From Micromonospora sp. LH3U1 (GTDB lineage Bacteria; Actinomycetota; Actinomycetes; Mycobacteriales; Micromonosporaceae): a stretch of DNA of 64,000 nucleotides. Made by a program: the position numbers and the translations under genes. The stretch's first letter is position 1. The number at the start of each line of letters is the position of its first letter. Of the stretch, positions 1 through 10,000 are shown one piece after another. The DNA lies in assembly GCF_028475105.1 (NCBI RefSeq), contig NZ_CP116936.1, forward strand, positions 4,835,501 to 4,899,500, given 5' to 3'. The notes beneath the pieces are model-generated. The model had not been told where the DNA came from, did no database searches, and saw only the letters and a program-made list of their open reading frames with translations.

Positions 1-1017
1 CCCGGTCATGGCCCGATCGACGACCTCCCGGAGCTGGCGGCGGCCGTCGAGGCCGCAGTCGACGCCTTCGCCAACGGCAGCCTGCCCGCCGAGGTTCCCC
101 GGCTGGCGGACTGGATCGCCACTACCCTCGCGACCAGATTCCCCGACGCCCGTGACGACCGCTCCCGCATATTGCGCACCCTCGACCTCGGCTACCTCGT
201 CGCCTCCCGCCCGCACTTCACAGCCCTTGCTGCTGCGGCGGATACGCTCACGCGAGCCCGGGCGGTCGAGTTCGCCGCCGACCTCGCGACGTTCCTCGCC
301 TCCGGGCTGACCCCGGCCAGGACCGCCAATCGTTCCCCCCGCTACCCCAACGACGAGGAACGTGGCGCTCTCGAGCTACTCGCTGACATCACGATCAGCG
401 CCAACGCCAGACAGGCCCGGACGATCTGGGAGCCGATCCTCACCCTCGGTGCCACCGCCTCCTCCTGGGTGGGCAACTACCTCAGCCAGGTCTGGAAAAC
501 CGCCTGTGCGAAGGACCCGTTGCCAGCAGACTTCCCCACCCTAGTCGCAGACATGCTCGACTTCGCCGCCACCACCGCCAGCAACTGGCAAGGCCACTCC
601 GGCAGGGGCGTCTTGGCGCTCGCCGTCGCCGGCCTCGGTGAGTGGGGGCACTCGCCGGTCAGCGAGCAGCAGACAGCCGCCATCCGCGCAGCCGATCCGG
701 CGTGGTCGACGTGGTTCGGCGCGCACATGGGCCAAGATGACTTCGCCTACGCGGCCGTCCGCTTCTTCCAGGAACCGGCCGCGGCAGCGTTCGTCCCCGA
801 CGCCGTCGGCTGGCTCGCCGCCCGCGAACGTTCCTCCGACCCCACCAATGAGCGGGTCGATACCGCAGTCACCGAGTTCCTGGTCACCATCTCCACTCGC
901 ACCCCGAACCCGCTGCGCGGCTCCGGCCCCACCGCAGACAACGGCCGGCAAGTCCTCGCCCGCCTCCACGGTCGAGGCAACGCCGTGGCCGGCCAGCTCC
1001 TCAGCAGCTTGACCTGA
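1..1017 (+). CDS. C-terminal part of an unrecognised, mostly helical protein (5' end outside window)
   Basis: The frame is open from the first base of the window, so this is the 3' end of a longer gene; the first internal start codon (TTG at 172) sits inside well-formed coding sequence and is probably not the true start. About 338 residues are visible. They are rich in Ala, Leu and Arg with regularly spaced helices, as in an alpha-solenoid or the C-terminal tail of a large ATPase, but no catalytic motif or family signature is visible. The TGA stop at 1015-1017 is followed at once by a truncated deaminase frame, so the two may have been joined by recombination. Function unknown. Confidence 0.6.
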   Translation, partial: PGHGPIDDLPELAAAVEAAVDAFANGSLPAEVPRLADWIATTLATRFPDARDDRSRILRTLDLGYLVASRPHFTALAAAADTLTRARAVEFAADLATFLASGLTPARTANRSPRYPNDEERGALELLADITISANARQARTIWEPILTLGATASSWVGNYLSQVWKTACAKDPLPADFPTLVADMLDFAATTASNWQGHSGRGVLALAVAGLGEWGHSPVSEQQTAAIRAADPAWSTWFGAHMGQDDFAYAAVRFFQEPAAAAFVPDAVGWLAARERSSDPTNERVDTAVTEFLVTISTRTPNPLRGSGPTADNGRQVLARLHGRGNAVAGQLLSSLT

Positions 1018-1561
1018 CCGCATCCCACCACCGGCCAGCTACATTGACGTTTCTCCAGGCAACGGCGGTGGTGGCGGCGGAATCCGTCGACCACCCGCAC
1101 CCGCTGACCCGCCGCAGGCGGTTCTTCGGGCGGCCGCGAGTCTGGCGCGTCGCAGCGAACCGCAGGACAAGACCAAGGCGTTTCTCCTCGCCGACGGGGC
1201 GATCGTGGGCGATCCCGACTTCTCGGCGGAGCCAGATGGTCGGTTGCGCAGCCGGCAGATCAGGGTGGGCAGGCTTCCCGCCGCGGGGGTGGGACTCAAG
1301 CCGCCGCTGGCTCAGGCCATCGTGATGGACCACGCCGAGGCGCAGGCCGCCGCCGAGCTGCGCCGTCCCGGCAGCCCATCAGAGGTCACGCTCGTGCTCA
1401 ATCACACCCCCTGCGACGACCCGATCAGACCCCTGGTCTGCGAAAAGATCCTTGCCACGATCTTGCCGCAAGGAACACGCCTGACGGTGTTCCTCACCGA
1501 CGGCGACCGCACGTGGCTCCATAAGCTGTACGTCGGAACAGGCGAAGGGATCCGGCGATGA
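1013..1561 (+). pseudogene. N-terminally truncated DddA-like (SCP1.201-type) DNA deaminase toxin domain
   Basis: From about 1,040 the frame matches the C-terminal region of SCP1.201/DddA-like deaminase toxins: a Gly/Pro-rich linker, a first strand (KTKAFLLADG), the zinc-site and catalytic HAE motif (DHAEAQAAAEL), a PC...C zinc pair with eight residues between the cysteines, then LPQGTRLTVF and the terminal YVGTG. Members of this family deaminate cytosine, some in double-stranded DNA. There is no start codon before a GTG at 1205, and starting there would remove the first core strand. The N-terminal helical or delivery region seen in relatives is absent because the frame closes at 1010-1012, inside the upstream gene. 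I read it as a toxin remnant, although a short product from 1205 is possible. The family call rests on motifs only. Confidence 0.62.
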
Positions 1562-1876
1562 GCATCGACATCACCTGGGGACGCGGCGACGGCGCCGCAT
1601 CGGTCAGCACGGTTGCCTGTCATGCTCGACATCTGCGTCGGGCACGCTGAACGGTCGTTCGTCTATCACGTCGCCGTTGACGACAGCAGCGCTTGGGGAT
1701 ACCAGCCAGACCTTGAACCGGGCCCCACGTTCACCTTCGACTACGCCGGCACGCCCACCGACGCCTGGCCCGAACGTACCGGCGTCACCAACGCGACCGC
1801 CCGGCAAGCCGCACGACAGTTCCTCACCAACGACGGGCAACGACCCCAGGCGCTGGCCTGGGAGATTGTCGAATAG
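1558..1876 (+). pseudogene. Imm1-family immunity gene with internal deletion/frameshift
   Basis: The gene starts in an ATGA overlap with the deaminase stop, the usual toxin-immunity coupling. The first frame gives MSIDITWGRGDGAASVSTVA, the typical N-terminus of Imm1 proteins. The conserved remainder (MLDICVGHAERSFVYHV, TFTFDYAGTPTDAWPE, ATARQAARQFL) lies in the next frame from about 1613 to the TAG at 1874-1876. Roughly 20-25 residues usually found between these blocks are missing, and short TTGCC/CTGCC-like repeats at the junction could have mediated a deletion. Imm1 proteins bind and block SCP1.201-type deaminases. The loss fits a neighbouring toxin that is also truncated. A start from the TTG at 1613 would give only an 87-residue fragment. 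Confidence 0.6.
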
Positions 1877-1942
1877 CTCGAGCGTGGACGGCTCACGAGG
1901 CAAGTGCCGCAGCCGGGGTAGGGCGCGGCTCGCAGGGGCCTC

Positions 1943-1992
1943 GCCGCGTGCGGTGACCCCGGAGCCGCCTCACCCGGAGCACCGCACGCGGC
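1943..1992 (-). terminator. Strong inverted repeat downstream of integrase copy A
   Basis: A perfect 13-bp inverted repeat (GCCGCGTGCGGTG at 1943-1955 and its complement at 1980-1992) encloses a further CCGG/CCGG inner pairing. It lies 10 bases past the stop of the minus-strand recombinase and on the far side of the Imm1 remnant, so it can terminate from either direction. No T-tract is present, which is common in actinomycetes. Confidence 0.6.
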
Positions 1993-2002
1993 TCCCCATC
2001 CC

Positions 2003-3073
2003 TTACTCGGTTGTAGGTGAGACGGCGCAGTTCGTCTGCGACCACCGCTCGGCGTGATCTGTCAGACGGGCCAGCGGATGGGGTTGGCCGGTCATGGCCG
2101 ACAGCGCGTTGGCCACGTCGTGCAGATCCGCCTTGATGTAGGTGGTGGTGGAGGATCCGGGGCTGTCGGTGTGTCCGGCGTAGGCGCGGGCGATGCCGTA
2201 GCCGAAGTGCCGTTCCACCCAGGTCAGGGTGGTGTGGCGTAGCCAGTGGGTCGAGATGCCGTGCACGGCTACCCAGGGCAGGCGCTCACCCAAACGTTTC
2301 CACAGGTGGTCGTAGCGGCGGCTGGTGATCGGTTGGCCGTTGCGGGCGCGCAGGAGCGGATCGGTCGGCAGGACCGCGCCGCGAGCGTGGGCGTGCTCTC
2401 TCAGGTGTCCGGCGAGTTCGAGGGTGATGGGCTGCCAGCGGACAGTGGGGCCTTTCTCGGTGAGGCGGACGAGTCCGTTGGTGGTATCGAGGTCGACCAG
2501 CCGTAGGGCCAGGGCGCCGCCGCGGCGGCACGCGGTCTCGGTGTGCAGGCGCAGGAGCAGCGCGTCGAGGATGACGTCGTTTCCGCTGGTGCGTGCCATC
2601 GCGTTGATCTCCTCCAACTCGTGTGCGGTCAGCGCGCGGCGGGTGCCGGGTAAGCGTCGGGGTTTCGCGACTCGGTGAGCGGGGCTGGCGGCGGCGTCGA
2701 TCAGCCCGTCAGCGATGGCACGTCGGTAGAAGGCGCGGGCGGCGGCGATGAGGTGCTCACCGGCGTGCCGGCCGTTGCGGCTGTTGCGCCGCGACACGGC
2801 GCTGGCGGTCATCGCCTGTTTCAGGGCCTCGACGTCGCTGGCGGTGACGGTGTCCACGGGCCGCTCGGGCCACGCGGCGGCCATCCGTTCCCAGTAGGTG
2901 CCGTAGGTGCGGCGTGCTCCGGGCCCGGCAGCGGCAATAACACGGGGCAGGTATTCGGCGACCGTCGGCAGAACGGACGGCGTCGTGGGGTGCGATTGCA
3001 GATCGGTCATCGTGACGCCCAGGTGAGCCAGAACCTGTCGAGCGGCAGCGATGGCGGCGAGGTCAGCGGTCAT
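2003..3073 (-). CDS. Tyrosine recombinase/integrase, copy A
   Basis: A 356-residue tyrosine recombinase for site-specific DNA integration or excision. An N-terminal SAM-like core-binding domain (about 35-130) precedes the catalytic domain (about 145-330), which has the Arg in TETACRR (183/184), the box II HWLRH (His276, Arg279), GH at 300-301 and the nucleophile Tyr312 in TTTYIKA. I chose the ATG at 3073 because GGGAG lies just upstream and relatives begin near there; the frame stays open to 3217 but reads as low-quality sequence. It overlaps the upstream AbrB-like gene by 11 bases. Its closest relative in the window is copy B at 25,902, from the same family (roughly 80 percent DNA identity by eye over one conserved block). 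Confidence 0.88.
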   Translation of the reverse strand: MTADLAAIAAARQVLAHLGVTMTDLQSHPTTPSVLPTVAEYLPRVIAAAGPGARRTYGTYWERMAAAWPERPVDTVTASDVEALKQAMTASAVSRRNSRNGRHAGEHLIAAARAFYRRAIADGLIDAAASPAHRVAKPRRLPGTRRALTAHELEEINAMARTSGNDVILDALLLRLHTETACRRGGALALRLVDLDTTNGLVRLTEKGPTVRWQPITLELAGHLREHAHARGAVLPTDPLLRARNGQPITSRRYDHLWKRLGERLPWVAVHGISTHWLRHTTLTWVERHFGYGIARAYAGHTDSPGSSTTTYIKADLHDVANALSAMTGQPHPLARLTDHAERWSQTNCAVSPTTE

Positions 3074-3545
3074 TGTCGGCTCCCGCCAGGTGAGTGTGCA
3101 GGTCGGCGAGCAGGCGTACGACGGTGCTGACGGGATGTACGACGACCAGGTCGTGCGTGACGATGGCGGCGAGCAGCACGGGTTGGCCGGGCTCGATGCG
3201 GCACATGTGCCGGGCATTCGCCGGCAAGGGTAGGTCCCCTCGGCTGCCCACCTGGTGGAGGCCGTCGCTGGCCGAGCAGATGACGAGCATGCCGTGGCGC
3301 GGCTGAATGTCGAGGCGGTGGTGCGGGGGCCATGCCAGCGCGCGCAGGAGGTGCTGCGCGCTCACCCGGCCACAGCGTGCCGGAAGAGCCATCCACAGCA
3401 ACAGGGGCGCGTCCGTGATCGCCGACGGACAGACTCGGGCAGGTAGAGCGGGCATCGGCATCGGGCTTGGACCCGGACGCGCGGGCAGGACAGCAGGTAC
3501 GAGTGGACCGACGAGGTGTTCCTTCGGTCGGATAAGTTGTGTCAT
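3063..3545 (-). CDS. Small AbrB/SpoVT-like accessory protein of integrase module A
   Basis: About 160 residues. The C-terminal half carries the pattern seen in actinobacterial AbrB/MazE/SpoVT-like proteins: a segment around ALAWPPHHRLDIQ, then LPLPANARHMCRIEPGQPVLLAA and a hydrophobic strand before a final helix. It is translated just before and overlapping the recombinase, and the same pairing recurs at 26,990-27,469, so it is probably a DNA-binding partner or regulator of the recombinase. The N-terminal third is Pro-rich and poorly conserved against the second copy. The start is uncertain: ATG 3545 is chosen, with another ATG at 3584, and no clear ribosome binding site supports either. Confidence 0.5.
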   Translation of the reverse strand: MTQLIRPKEHLVGPLVPAVLPARPGPSPMPMPALPARVCPSAITDAPLLLWMALPARCGRVSAQHLLRALAWPPHHRLDIQPRHGMLVICSASDGLHQVGSRGDLPLPANARHMCRIEPGQPVLLAAIVTHDLVVVHPVSTVVRLLADLHTHLAGADNDR

Positions 3546-4267
3546 GACCGAACAATCACATTCAGGCAGTACATGCTGAGGCACGATCCGATCGGCCGCC
3601 TCCTACCGGACCTTCACCGCCGCCGCCGACTTCAAGATCACGCGCGATAGCAGACGAATCCTGTCGGCGTACGGCTGAACGGCCCATGTAAGGACGGATG
3701 AACAGGACTCGTTTCCTGTCCAGGACTCAAGCGCAGCCGATGTGCTTCGTTGCCGCGAGACGGTCTTGGCAACCCCGGCTACCGCACGCCACCCCCGCCC
3801 CTCGCCGCTGTGCGGCTGCGGTGCGGGTCGGGTCAGCGCGAGCTGGTCCCACCATGCCTTCGGTGGCATGTCCCGTCGCTGATGTGCGTCGAGGTCTCGA
3901 TGATCACGAAAAGCGTGAGCGCGCAGGGCGGGCTGGGGACGTTCAGTACATGCCCGGGTCAGGTGAGGTGGGCTTAGCCGTCGATGACCGTGAGGCGGTG
4001 CGTGAGTCGGTAGCCGCGTCCTTGATAGCAAGGTCCCTGAGGGCAGGTGGACCCAACCTGTCGATAGTGAGTTCGGGTGACGTTCGATGAGGACGGCCCA
4101 GTAGTGGTGGTCCGGCTGTCGATTCCTGTGCCCATGGCTGCGTTTCGGGCCCTGAAGAACGTAATCTTGCGGCGTCGGTCACTGGTGCGTCTCGGAGAGT
4201 AGCGAGGAAGTGTTGGTGAGTGCCGCGACGATGGCGCGGTAGGTAACGGTCGTCCGGGAGGAACTGC
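3546..4267. other. Gene-poor 720-base stretch upstream of the Wadjet operon
   Basis: No convincing gene. A short plus-strand frame at 3601-3687 reads like the C-terminal tail of a protein (SYRTFTAAADFKITRDSRR then a stop) and may be a remnant. The last ~100 bases should hold the promoter of the downstream operon; GGGAGG at 4256-4261 is the ribosome binding site for its first gene. I could not assign -10/-35 boxes with confidence. Confidence 0.4.
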
Positions 4268-5815
4268 GTGCCGAACCCGCCACGGCTGTGGTGGCAGGAC
4301 ATCGATCCGGTCGTGTGGCGATGCTTCGGCCAACCCGAGGACCTGGCGCGCGAGCGCAACACGGCAGTATTGGCAGCCCTGGAGGAGTTGGCGACGCGCG
4401 CCCCGATGTCGACGCCGGCCGACATCGCCGCGCAGATGCGCGACGTCGGCTTCCGCGACCAGGTGACCGAAGTCGAACTGCGGACGGTGCTCGACTACCT
4501 GACGAGCGCGCATCTCGTCGAGCCCTTCCGGGACTATGCGGCGCTCAACGCAGGTTTGGACGCGGTAGTCCGCCGGCAGGAGGCCTGGGCGCTGACCAAG
4601 ATCGGCCGGGCCGTGGTGGCCGCGGTGCGCACGGCTGTCGTCGACTCGCGGCGGGCGTTGCAACTGCCGAGCCGTCTTCTCGACAGCGTCGAACGCACGG
4701 TCCGTGATCTGATCGAGCATCTCTCTTCCGACGCTGGGCTCCTGCCAACCGACCTGGATGACGTCCGGACGAGGCTGGACGAGATGCAGCGGGTCACCGC
4801 CGACTTCTACGCTGCGCTGGCGCAGATGGTGCAGTCCGATGTCACCGATGATCTGCTGTTCGGGGAGAACCGTGATCGTGTCATCGAGGCCCTGCGGCAG
4901 TTCCCGCGCGAGTATGGGCGAGCACTCCGCCGGGTCGAGGCGGCCCTGACCGACTTGGAGTCGGCCGGGCACCGGCCGCTGGTCGAGACCGCCGCCATGC
5001 ACGCCGGCCTGCTTGACGCCCGGGATCAGCAGGACTGGATCGACGAGCGGGTGCGTCGGCTCTCTGACCTGGCCGCCTGGTTCGCCCCTATGGGTTCGGT
5101 GCAGCGACTGATCTCCTCGGCGGCCGGCGCCGTGCATACCCTCCTGGTGGCCATCGATCGACGCTACACAGCCCTGCGGCATGGCTCGGATCTGGCCGCC
5201 GACTTCCGGGAACTCGCGTACAGCTTGTACGCCCAGCCGGACGACGAGGCTGCCCGCCGGGTGTACGCGGCCGCGTTCGGCCAATGGCCTGCCGTGCATG
5301 CGGTCGTCGGGACGGCCGAAGAAGACGTCGCTCACGCCACCCTGGCAGCCGGTGGGACCAGCCGGCACCAGGTGGATGTGATCCTGCGCGAGCACGAACG
5401 CGTCGGTCGCTCCAGCGGCCGTCCCCGCAAGGTCCCGGACGCCGGTGCTGCCCGGGCTGCCGCTCTGGAGAAGGCCGCCGCCACTGCGGCGAATCGGCGG
5501 CGCTTCAGCGCGTTGCTGGCCACCGACGGAGAAGTGCCGCTGAGTTATTTCACCGGTCTGGAGACAGCGGCGTTGGTGATCCTGCTCGGCGCGATCGAAG
5601 TAGCGCGCAACATGATTGATGTCGCTACCGGATACGGCGAAGTCCATGCCGAGGGTGCCAGCGTGGTCGTCCGGGTCCGGTTGGGCCGCCCCGAGACCCA
5701 TCTGCCGATCCGGTTCGCCGAAGGGACCCTGGTGGCGCCGGAGCTCTTGGTCACCGTGACCCCGACCGAAGCCGCCCAGGATCCGCAGGTCGTGATGACA
5801 GAGGGCGCTGCATGA
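4268..5815 (+). CDS. jetA: Wadjet JetA-like protein (TIGR02677/DUF2397 family)
   Basis: 515 residues beginning with GTG after a GGGAGG ribosome binding site. It opens with the characteristic pattern of an aromatic-rich start, a winged-helix region (about 25-115) and long helical segments, and ends in a small beta domain after GEVPLSYF. In TIGR02677-02680 cassettes this is the first gene; JetA proteins act as the kleisin-like subunit bridging the SMC-like ATPase heads in the Wadjet complex, which restricts circular plasmids by loop extrusion and cleavage. Its stop overlaps the next start as ATGA. Family recognition is by sequence pattern plus the four-gene context; the kleisin role is from family knowledge. 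Confidence 0.82.
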   Translation: MPNPPRLWWQDIDPVVWRCFGQPEDLARERNTAVLAALEELATRAPMSTPADIAAQMRDVGFRDQVTEVELRTVLDYLTSAHLVEPFRDYAALNAGLDAVVRRQEAWALTKIGRAVVAAVRTAVVDSRRALQLPSRLLDSVERTVRDLIEHLSSDAGLLPTDLDDVRTRLDEMQRVTADFYAALAQMVQSDVTDDLLFGENRDRVIEALRQFPREYGRALRRVEAALTDLESAGHRPLVETAAMHAGLLDARDQQDWIDERVRRLSDLAAWFAPMGSVQRLISSAAGAVHTLLVAIDRRYTALRHGSDLAADFRELAYSLYAQPDDEAARRVYAAAFGQWPAVHAVVGTAEEDVAHATLAAGGTSRHQVDVILREHERVGRSSGRPRKVPDAGAARAAALEKAAATAANRRRFSALLATDGEVPLSYFTGLETAALVILLGAIEVARNMIDVATGYGEVHAEGASVVVRVRLGRPETHLPIRFAEGTLVAPELLVTVTPTEAAQDPQVVMTEGAA

Positions 5816-7095
5816 CCCAGCGGCTTCTCGACCCGGATCTCGCCGATGCGGCACGCCACCTGATCCTCACCTGCCGGATCTCTTCGGCCGATGATCCGGT
5901 TCGTTACCGGGCGGTGCTGCGCGGCCGGCGGGAGATCACCGACTTCTTCCGTACGGAATTAGGGTGGACCCTGCACATTCACGACGTCGGTGGGATGGTG
6001 CGTCTGCATAAGCGCCGTGACGATGTTCCCGGGGATCGCGGACCGCGGCTGCAGCGGCGCAGCGGACGAGGCGAGTTGGCTCCCGCTCAGGTGCTGGTGC
6101 TGGCCGCGCTGGTCTGTGAGCAGCTGTGGCGGCGTCCGCGGATCAGCCTGCGCGAGCTGTTGCAGTCGGTTGCTCAGGTGTGCGCCGCCGAGGCGGCCAC
6201 GGGTCGGCTACCGGCTTTCCGGATCGTGGCGGCGGACGGGGTCAGCAAGCGTGAAGCACAGGCCGCACGGGCGAACATTGTGGATGCGATAAAGCTGCTG
6301 CAGGTGGACGGGGAGATCGGCGTCGACGCGGACCTCGACCGGGCGGTGACGGACGAGAACGCGGAGGTGTTCATCACCGCTGACCGCGACAGCCTCGCCA
6401 ACAAGTTCGCCTCGTTGTCTCCGACGCTGTTGTCGTTGAGCGGCCGGGCCCCCAGTCAGCACGTCGCCACGCTGACAGCGGTCTCGCTTCCGGACGCCGA
6501 GCCGGACGCCGTCGCGCAACGGCAGGCCAGCGTGGAGGGGCGCCGGCTGACCGCGCTGCGGCGAGTGGCGGACGACCCTGCCGCTGACCCGGAGGACGAC
6601 CCGAACCCGGTCGGCTACCTCGCTACCTCGACCGGTCGGGAACGCGCGTTGAACATCGCCGCCGCGCTGGGGCTGGTCGCCAGCGTGCGCCGCGACTGGT
6701 GGGAGATCACCGACCCGACGGGAACCGCCTCTGACTCCGACTTCCCGCAGGGCCGCAAGACAGAGCGGCAGGGTGCGCTAGCCCTGCTGTCGCACCTGCC
6801 GCACCACGACGCGTCCGAGGTAACCGCCGATGAGATCACGACATTGTTCGAAGAGATCCGTCGAGACATGCCACGGTGGGCGGCCGGCTACGCCGAACAA
6901 CTGCCCGTCCTAGCTCGAGCCGCTGCCGCGGAGCTGGTCACCGCCGGCCTGCTCCGGGTCACCGGCGACGAAGACCGGTGGCAGATCACACCGGGCGTGC
7001 ACCTGTGGCGCGTGCGGGCACGGCAAGGCCAGCCCGCTCGTCCAGGCCGACACCGCTCGGAAGCTGACTCGGACACGAGGGAGGGGCCGGCGTGA
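5812..7095 (+). CDS. jetB: Wadjet JetB-like protein (TIGR02678/DUF2398 family)
   Basis: 427 residues with the start in an ATGA overlap with jetA. The sequence is a chain of winged-helix-like blocks: RRTFLRT-like basic start (RYRAVLRGRREITDFF), a glycine-poor helical middle and an acidic C-terminal part with WWEITDP and DRWQIT strands. The family corresponds to the KITE-like subunit that binds JetA in condensin-type complexes. It is always found between the DUF2397-type gene and the large ATPase. Its stop overlaps the jetC GTG start (GTGA), which implies strict co-translation. Confidence 0.8.
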   Translation: MTQRLLDPDLADAARHLILTCRISSADDPVRYRAVLRGRREITDFFRTELGWTLHIHDVGGMVRLHKRRDDVPGDRGPRLQRRSGRGELAPAQVLVLAALVCEQLWRRPRISLRELLQSVAQVCAAEAATGRLPAFRIVAADGVSKREAQAARANIVDAIKLLQVDGEIGVDADLDRAVTDENAEVFITADRDSLANKFASLSPTLLSLSGRAPSQHVATLTAVSLPDAEPDAVAQRQASVEGRRLTALRRVADDPAADPEDDPNPVGYLATSTGRERALNIAAALGLVASVRRDWWEITDPTGTASDSDFPQGRKTERQGALALLSHLPHHDASEVTADEITTLFEEIRRDMPRWAAGYAEQLPVLARAAAAELVTAGLLRVTGDEDRWQITPGVHLWRVRARQGQPARPGRHRSEADSDTREGPA

Positions 7096-10000
7096 CTCTC
7101 ATCGCGCACCCGGGCCAACAGCCAACCGGAAGCCACGACACCGCCGGCCCGATGTCGGATTGGAACGACGGACCGATCGCCGCCGACAGATGGCAGCCAA
7201 CCCGAGCCGGTGCGGTGAACTCGTGGGCATGGACCGACGAGACGCTCATGTTCGCCGACGGCTGGCTAGCGCTGGCCGGGCCAAACGGATCCGGTAAGTC
7301 CTTGACCGCCTCGATGCTGGTCACCGTACTGCTCGACGGCGAGGTGTCGCAGAAGGCGCTGTCGGTGTCTGGTGAGGCCGTCGGCACGCTGATCGACCGG
7401 CACACCGACCGCAACCCGAAGGAGGATCGCACCGGAGCGTGGTGGCTGGAGTACGGCTACCGCGATAGCAGCACCGGTGACGTTGGCTACCTGACGACCG
7501 GCCTGTGGCTGCGCTCGCAGAGCAGTGGCTTGCAAAAGGCGTTTTTCATCATGCCGGGCCGTGTCGGCACCGACCTCTTCCTCGCCCGACAGCGGGATCC
7601 GGTACCGATTGAAGGGCTCGCCGAGCAGGTTGCCGCCGCGAGCGGCCGACTGTTCACCTCAACGGACCGTCTCACCTCAAAGGTCCGGGACTATGTGAAC
7701 CTTGCCGAGGAGAGCCAGTACCGCGACGCGATCCGCACGACGCTGTTCGCGCCGTTGGACTCGGTGCAGTTCGACGCTCTCGTCGGAGTGTTGCGCAGCC
7801 TGCGCAGCGTCCGCACCGCAGAGGCGATCTCCCCGAATCAGATGCGCGCGGTGCTGACCGAGGCGCTTCCGGCGCTGGATCCACGAGCGTTGCAGTTCAT
7901 CGCCGACACCATGGAACGCATCGCCGACCTTGAGGCACAACTGAAGCAAGCCCGTGCCGAGATTCGGCAGCTGGAACAATCGGAGCAGCAGTACCAGCGC
8001 TACATCGACGCGATCATCGCCGAGGAGGCCGCCCGACTGGCGAATGCCCAGACGGTCTTCGACGACCACGCCCGTGAAGCGCGTACCGCCGAGCACCAGT
8101 TGGCGGAGGCGCAGGCACAGGCGGCGCGGGTGCAGGCCCGGCGCGAGGAACTGCGAGGCGAGATCGCTGGTGTCCGGGGCCGGCTGCAGGCCGCCGAGGA
8201 TGCGCTGCGTGACCATGCCGGCGCCGAGCTTCCGCATCTCGAAGAACGCCTGACTGATCTACGCAAGCAGCAATCCGAACTGGAAGCAGCCGGCTTGGAC
8301 TTGCAGGAAGAGTCGCAAGACGCCGCCCAGCAGGCGGTGGAGTCCGTGGATCAGTTCCGCAACAGTCAGCGCCATCTGACGGGGATCGGCTCGCGGCTAC
8401 GCGCGACAGCCGCCGATGTCGGGGCGCACGCATTCGTCGATCGTCTCACCGAGGTCACCGAACAGGTCACGGCAGCCAACAGCCTCGACCAGGATCCACC
8501 CAAGGTTGACCTCGCCCAGATCGCCGAAACACCCCGCGGCTGGATCGAGACGCGCACGACAACCCTCAACGGCATCGACACGGTCCTGCACGAACACGAC
8601 ATGGCACAGATCGAGCAACGAACCGAGGCCGGGCATCTCCGCACCGCCGAAGAGGCCCAGGATCGTACCGCCGACCGTGCCGGCGATGCCCGCGCCGAAC
8701 GTCGCGCCGCCGAACAGGACCTACTCGACGAATTGGAGCAGTGGGAGGGCCGCCGGGCCCAGCTTCCGCCCGTACCGGCGAACCTGACGACTGATGTCGA
8801 GGACCGAATCGACCCCGACCAGTTAGTTGCCTGGCTGCATGAGGCCGGGACCGCAACACGGGAACGGATCGCCCTGGCAGCCCGGGAACAGGACGTCGTG
8901 CACGGCACCCGCCTCGTACACGTTGCCGAGGGCGCGGCACACCGGGCCGCACAGGCTCGGGATAGGGCCGAACAAATCGCCGATCAGGCCCAACGTGACC
9001 TGGAGGACGCGCAGGCCCAAGCCGACATCGACCGTACGGCCGTCGACGAACAGGCCCGCCAAGCCCGAGCCGACCATGACGCCGACGTGGACGCTGCCCA
9101 CGCCATCACCGCCACAGCTGAGCAAGCTCTGGCGAACGGCCGAGCGAACGCCACCCTGGCAGCAACCGAGTGGAGCCGCCAGGTGGCCGGGTGGCGCGCC
9201 ACGCTCGTCCACCTCGACGGCCGTACGGTGAACCTGCCCGACGATCCGGATGCCATCGATCTGCGGCAGCCGTTCCTCGATCTGGAACGGGCCCACTCGG
9301 CGGCCGTCAGCGGTCTGCAACGCGCGATATCCGAGGCAGGGCGTGCCGTCGATGATGCGGGGCAACGAGTCACTGGGATCGAGGACGAGCTCGAAAAGGC
9401 CCGGCGACAGCTGCCCGTGCCGCAAGGGCCGCCGTGGCGGGCACCACGCGATCCGGGCCGTGGCGTGCCGTTGTGGGCCGCCGTTGCTTTCGCCGAACAC
9501 ATCAGCGCGGAGCAGGCCGATCGTATCGAAGGCGCCCTGCTGACCTCAGGCCTGCTCGACGCGCTGATCACCGGCGAGGGCCTAGTCGGCGACGGTGACC
9601 TGGTGCTCGCTGGCGACCGTCCCGTCGCCGGGCAGAGCCTCGCCGACATCCTCGTTGCGGAGAACGGCTCGGGCGCCGACCCGCGGCACGTCGAATGGCT
9701 GCTGCGGGCGGTCGCCATCGATCTGACCGGTAGTGACCTCAGCATCGGGCACTTGCGGACGGGCAACGTGATCGCGTCGGCTCCGTCAAACTACCGAGCC
9801 ACGTTCATCGGCCGGGCCGCCCGCGAACGGGCGCGGCTCGCGCTCGTCGTCGACCTCGAACAGCGACTGGCCACCGCTCGCGAAGATTTCGATGCTGAGA
9901 AGCAACGCATTGAGCACCTTGAAGCCGCTGTCCGCGCGTCCCGCCGGGAGCGGGATGACTTCCCTCCCGCCGACGTGGTTGCCGTGGCACGTGAGCAGGT

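Noticed and set aside
3974..5854. 626-residue minus-strand open frame opposite jetA
   Set aside because: Shadow of a GC-rich coding strand: low-complexity Arg/Gly/His composition, no ribosome binding site, and the plus strand carries a recognised family in a tight operon.
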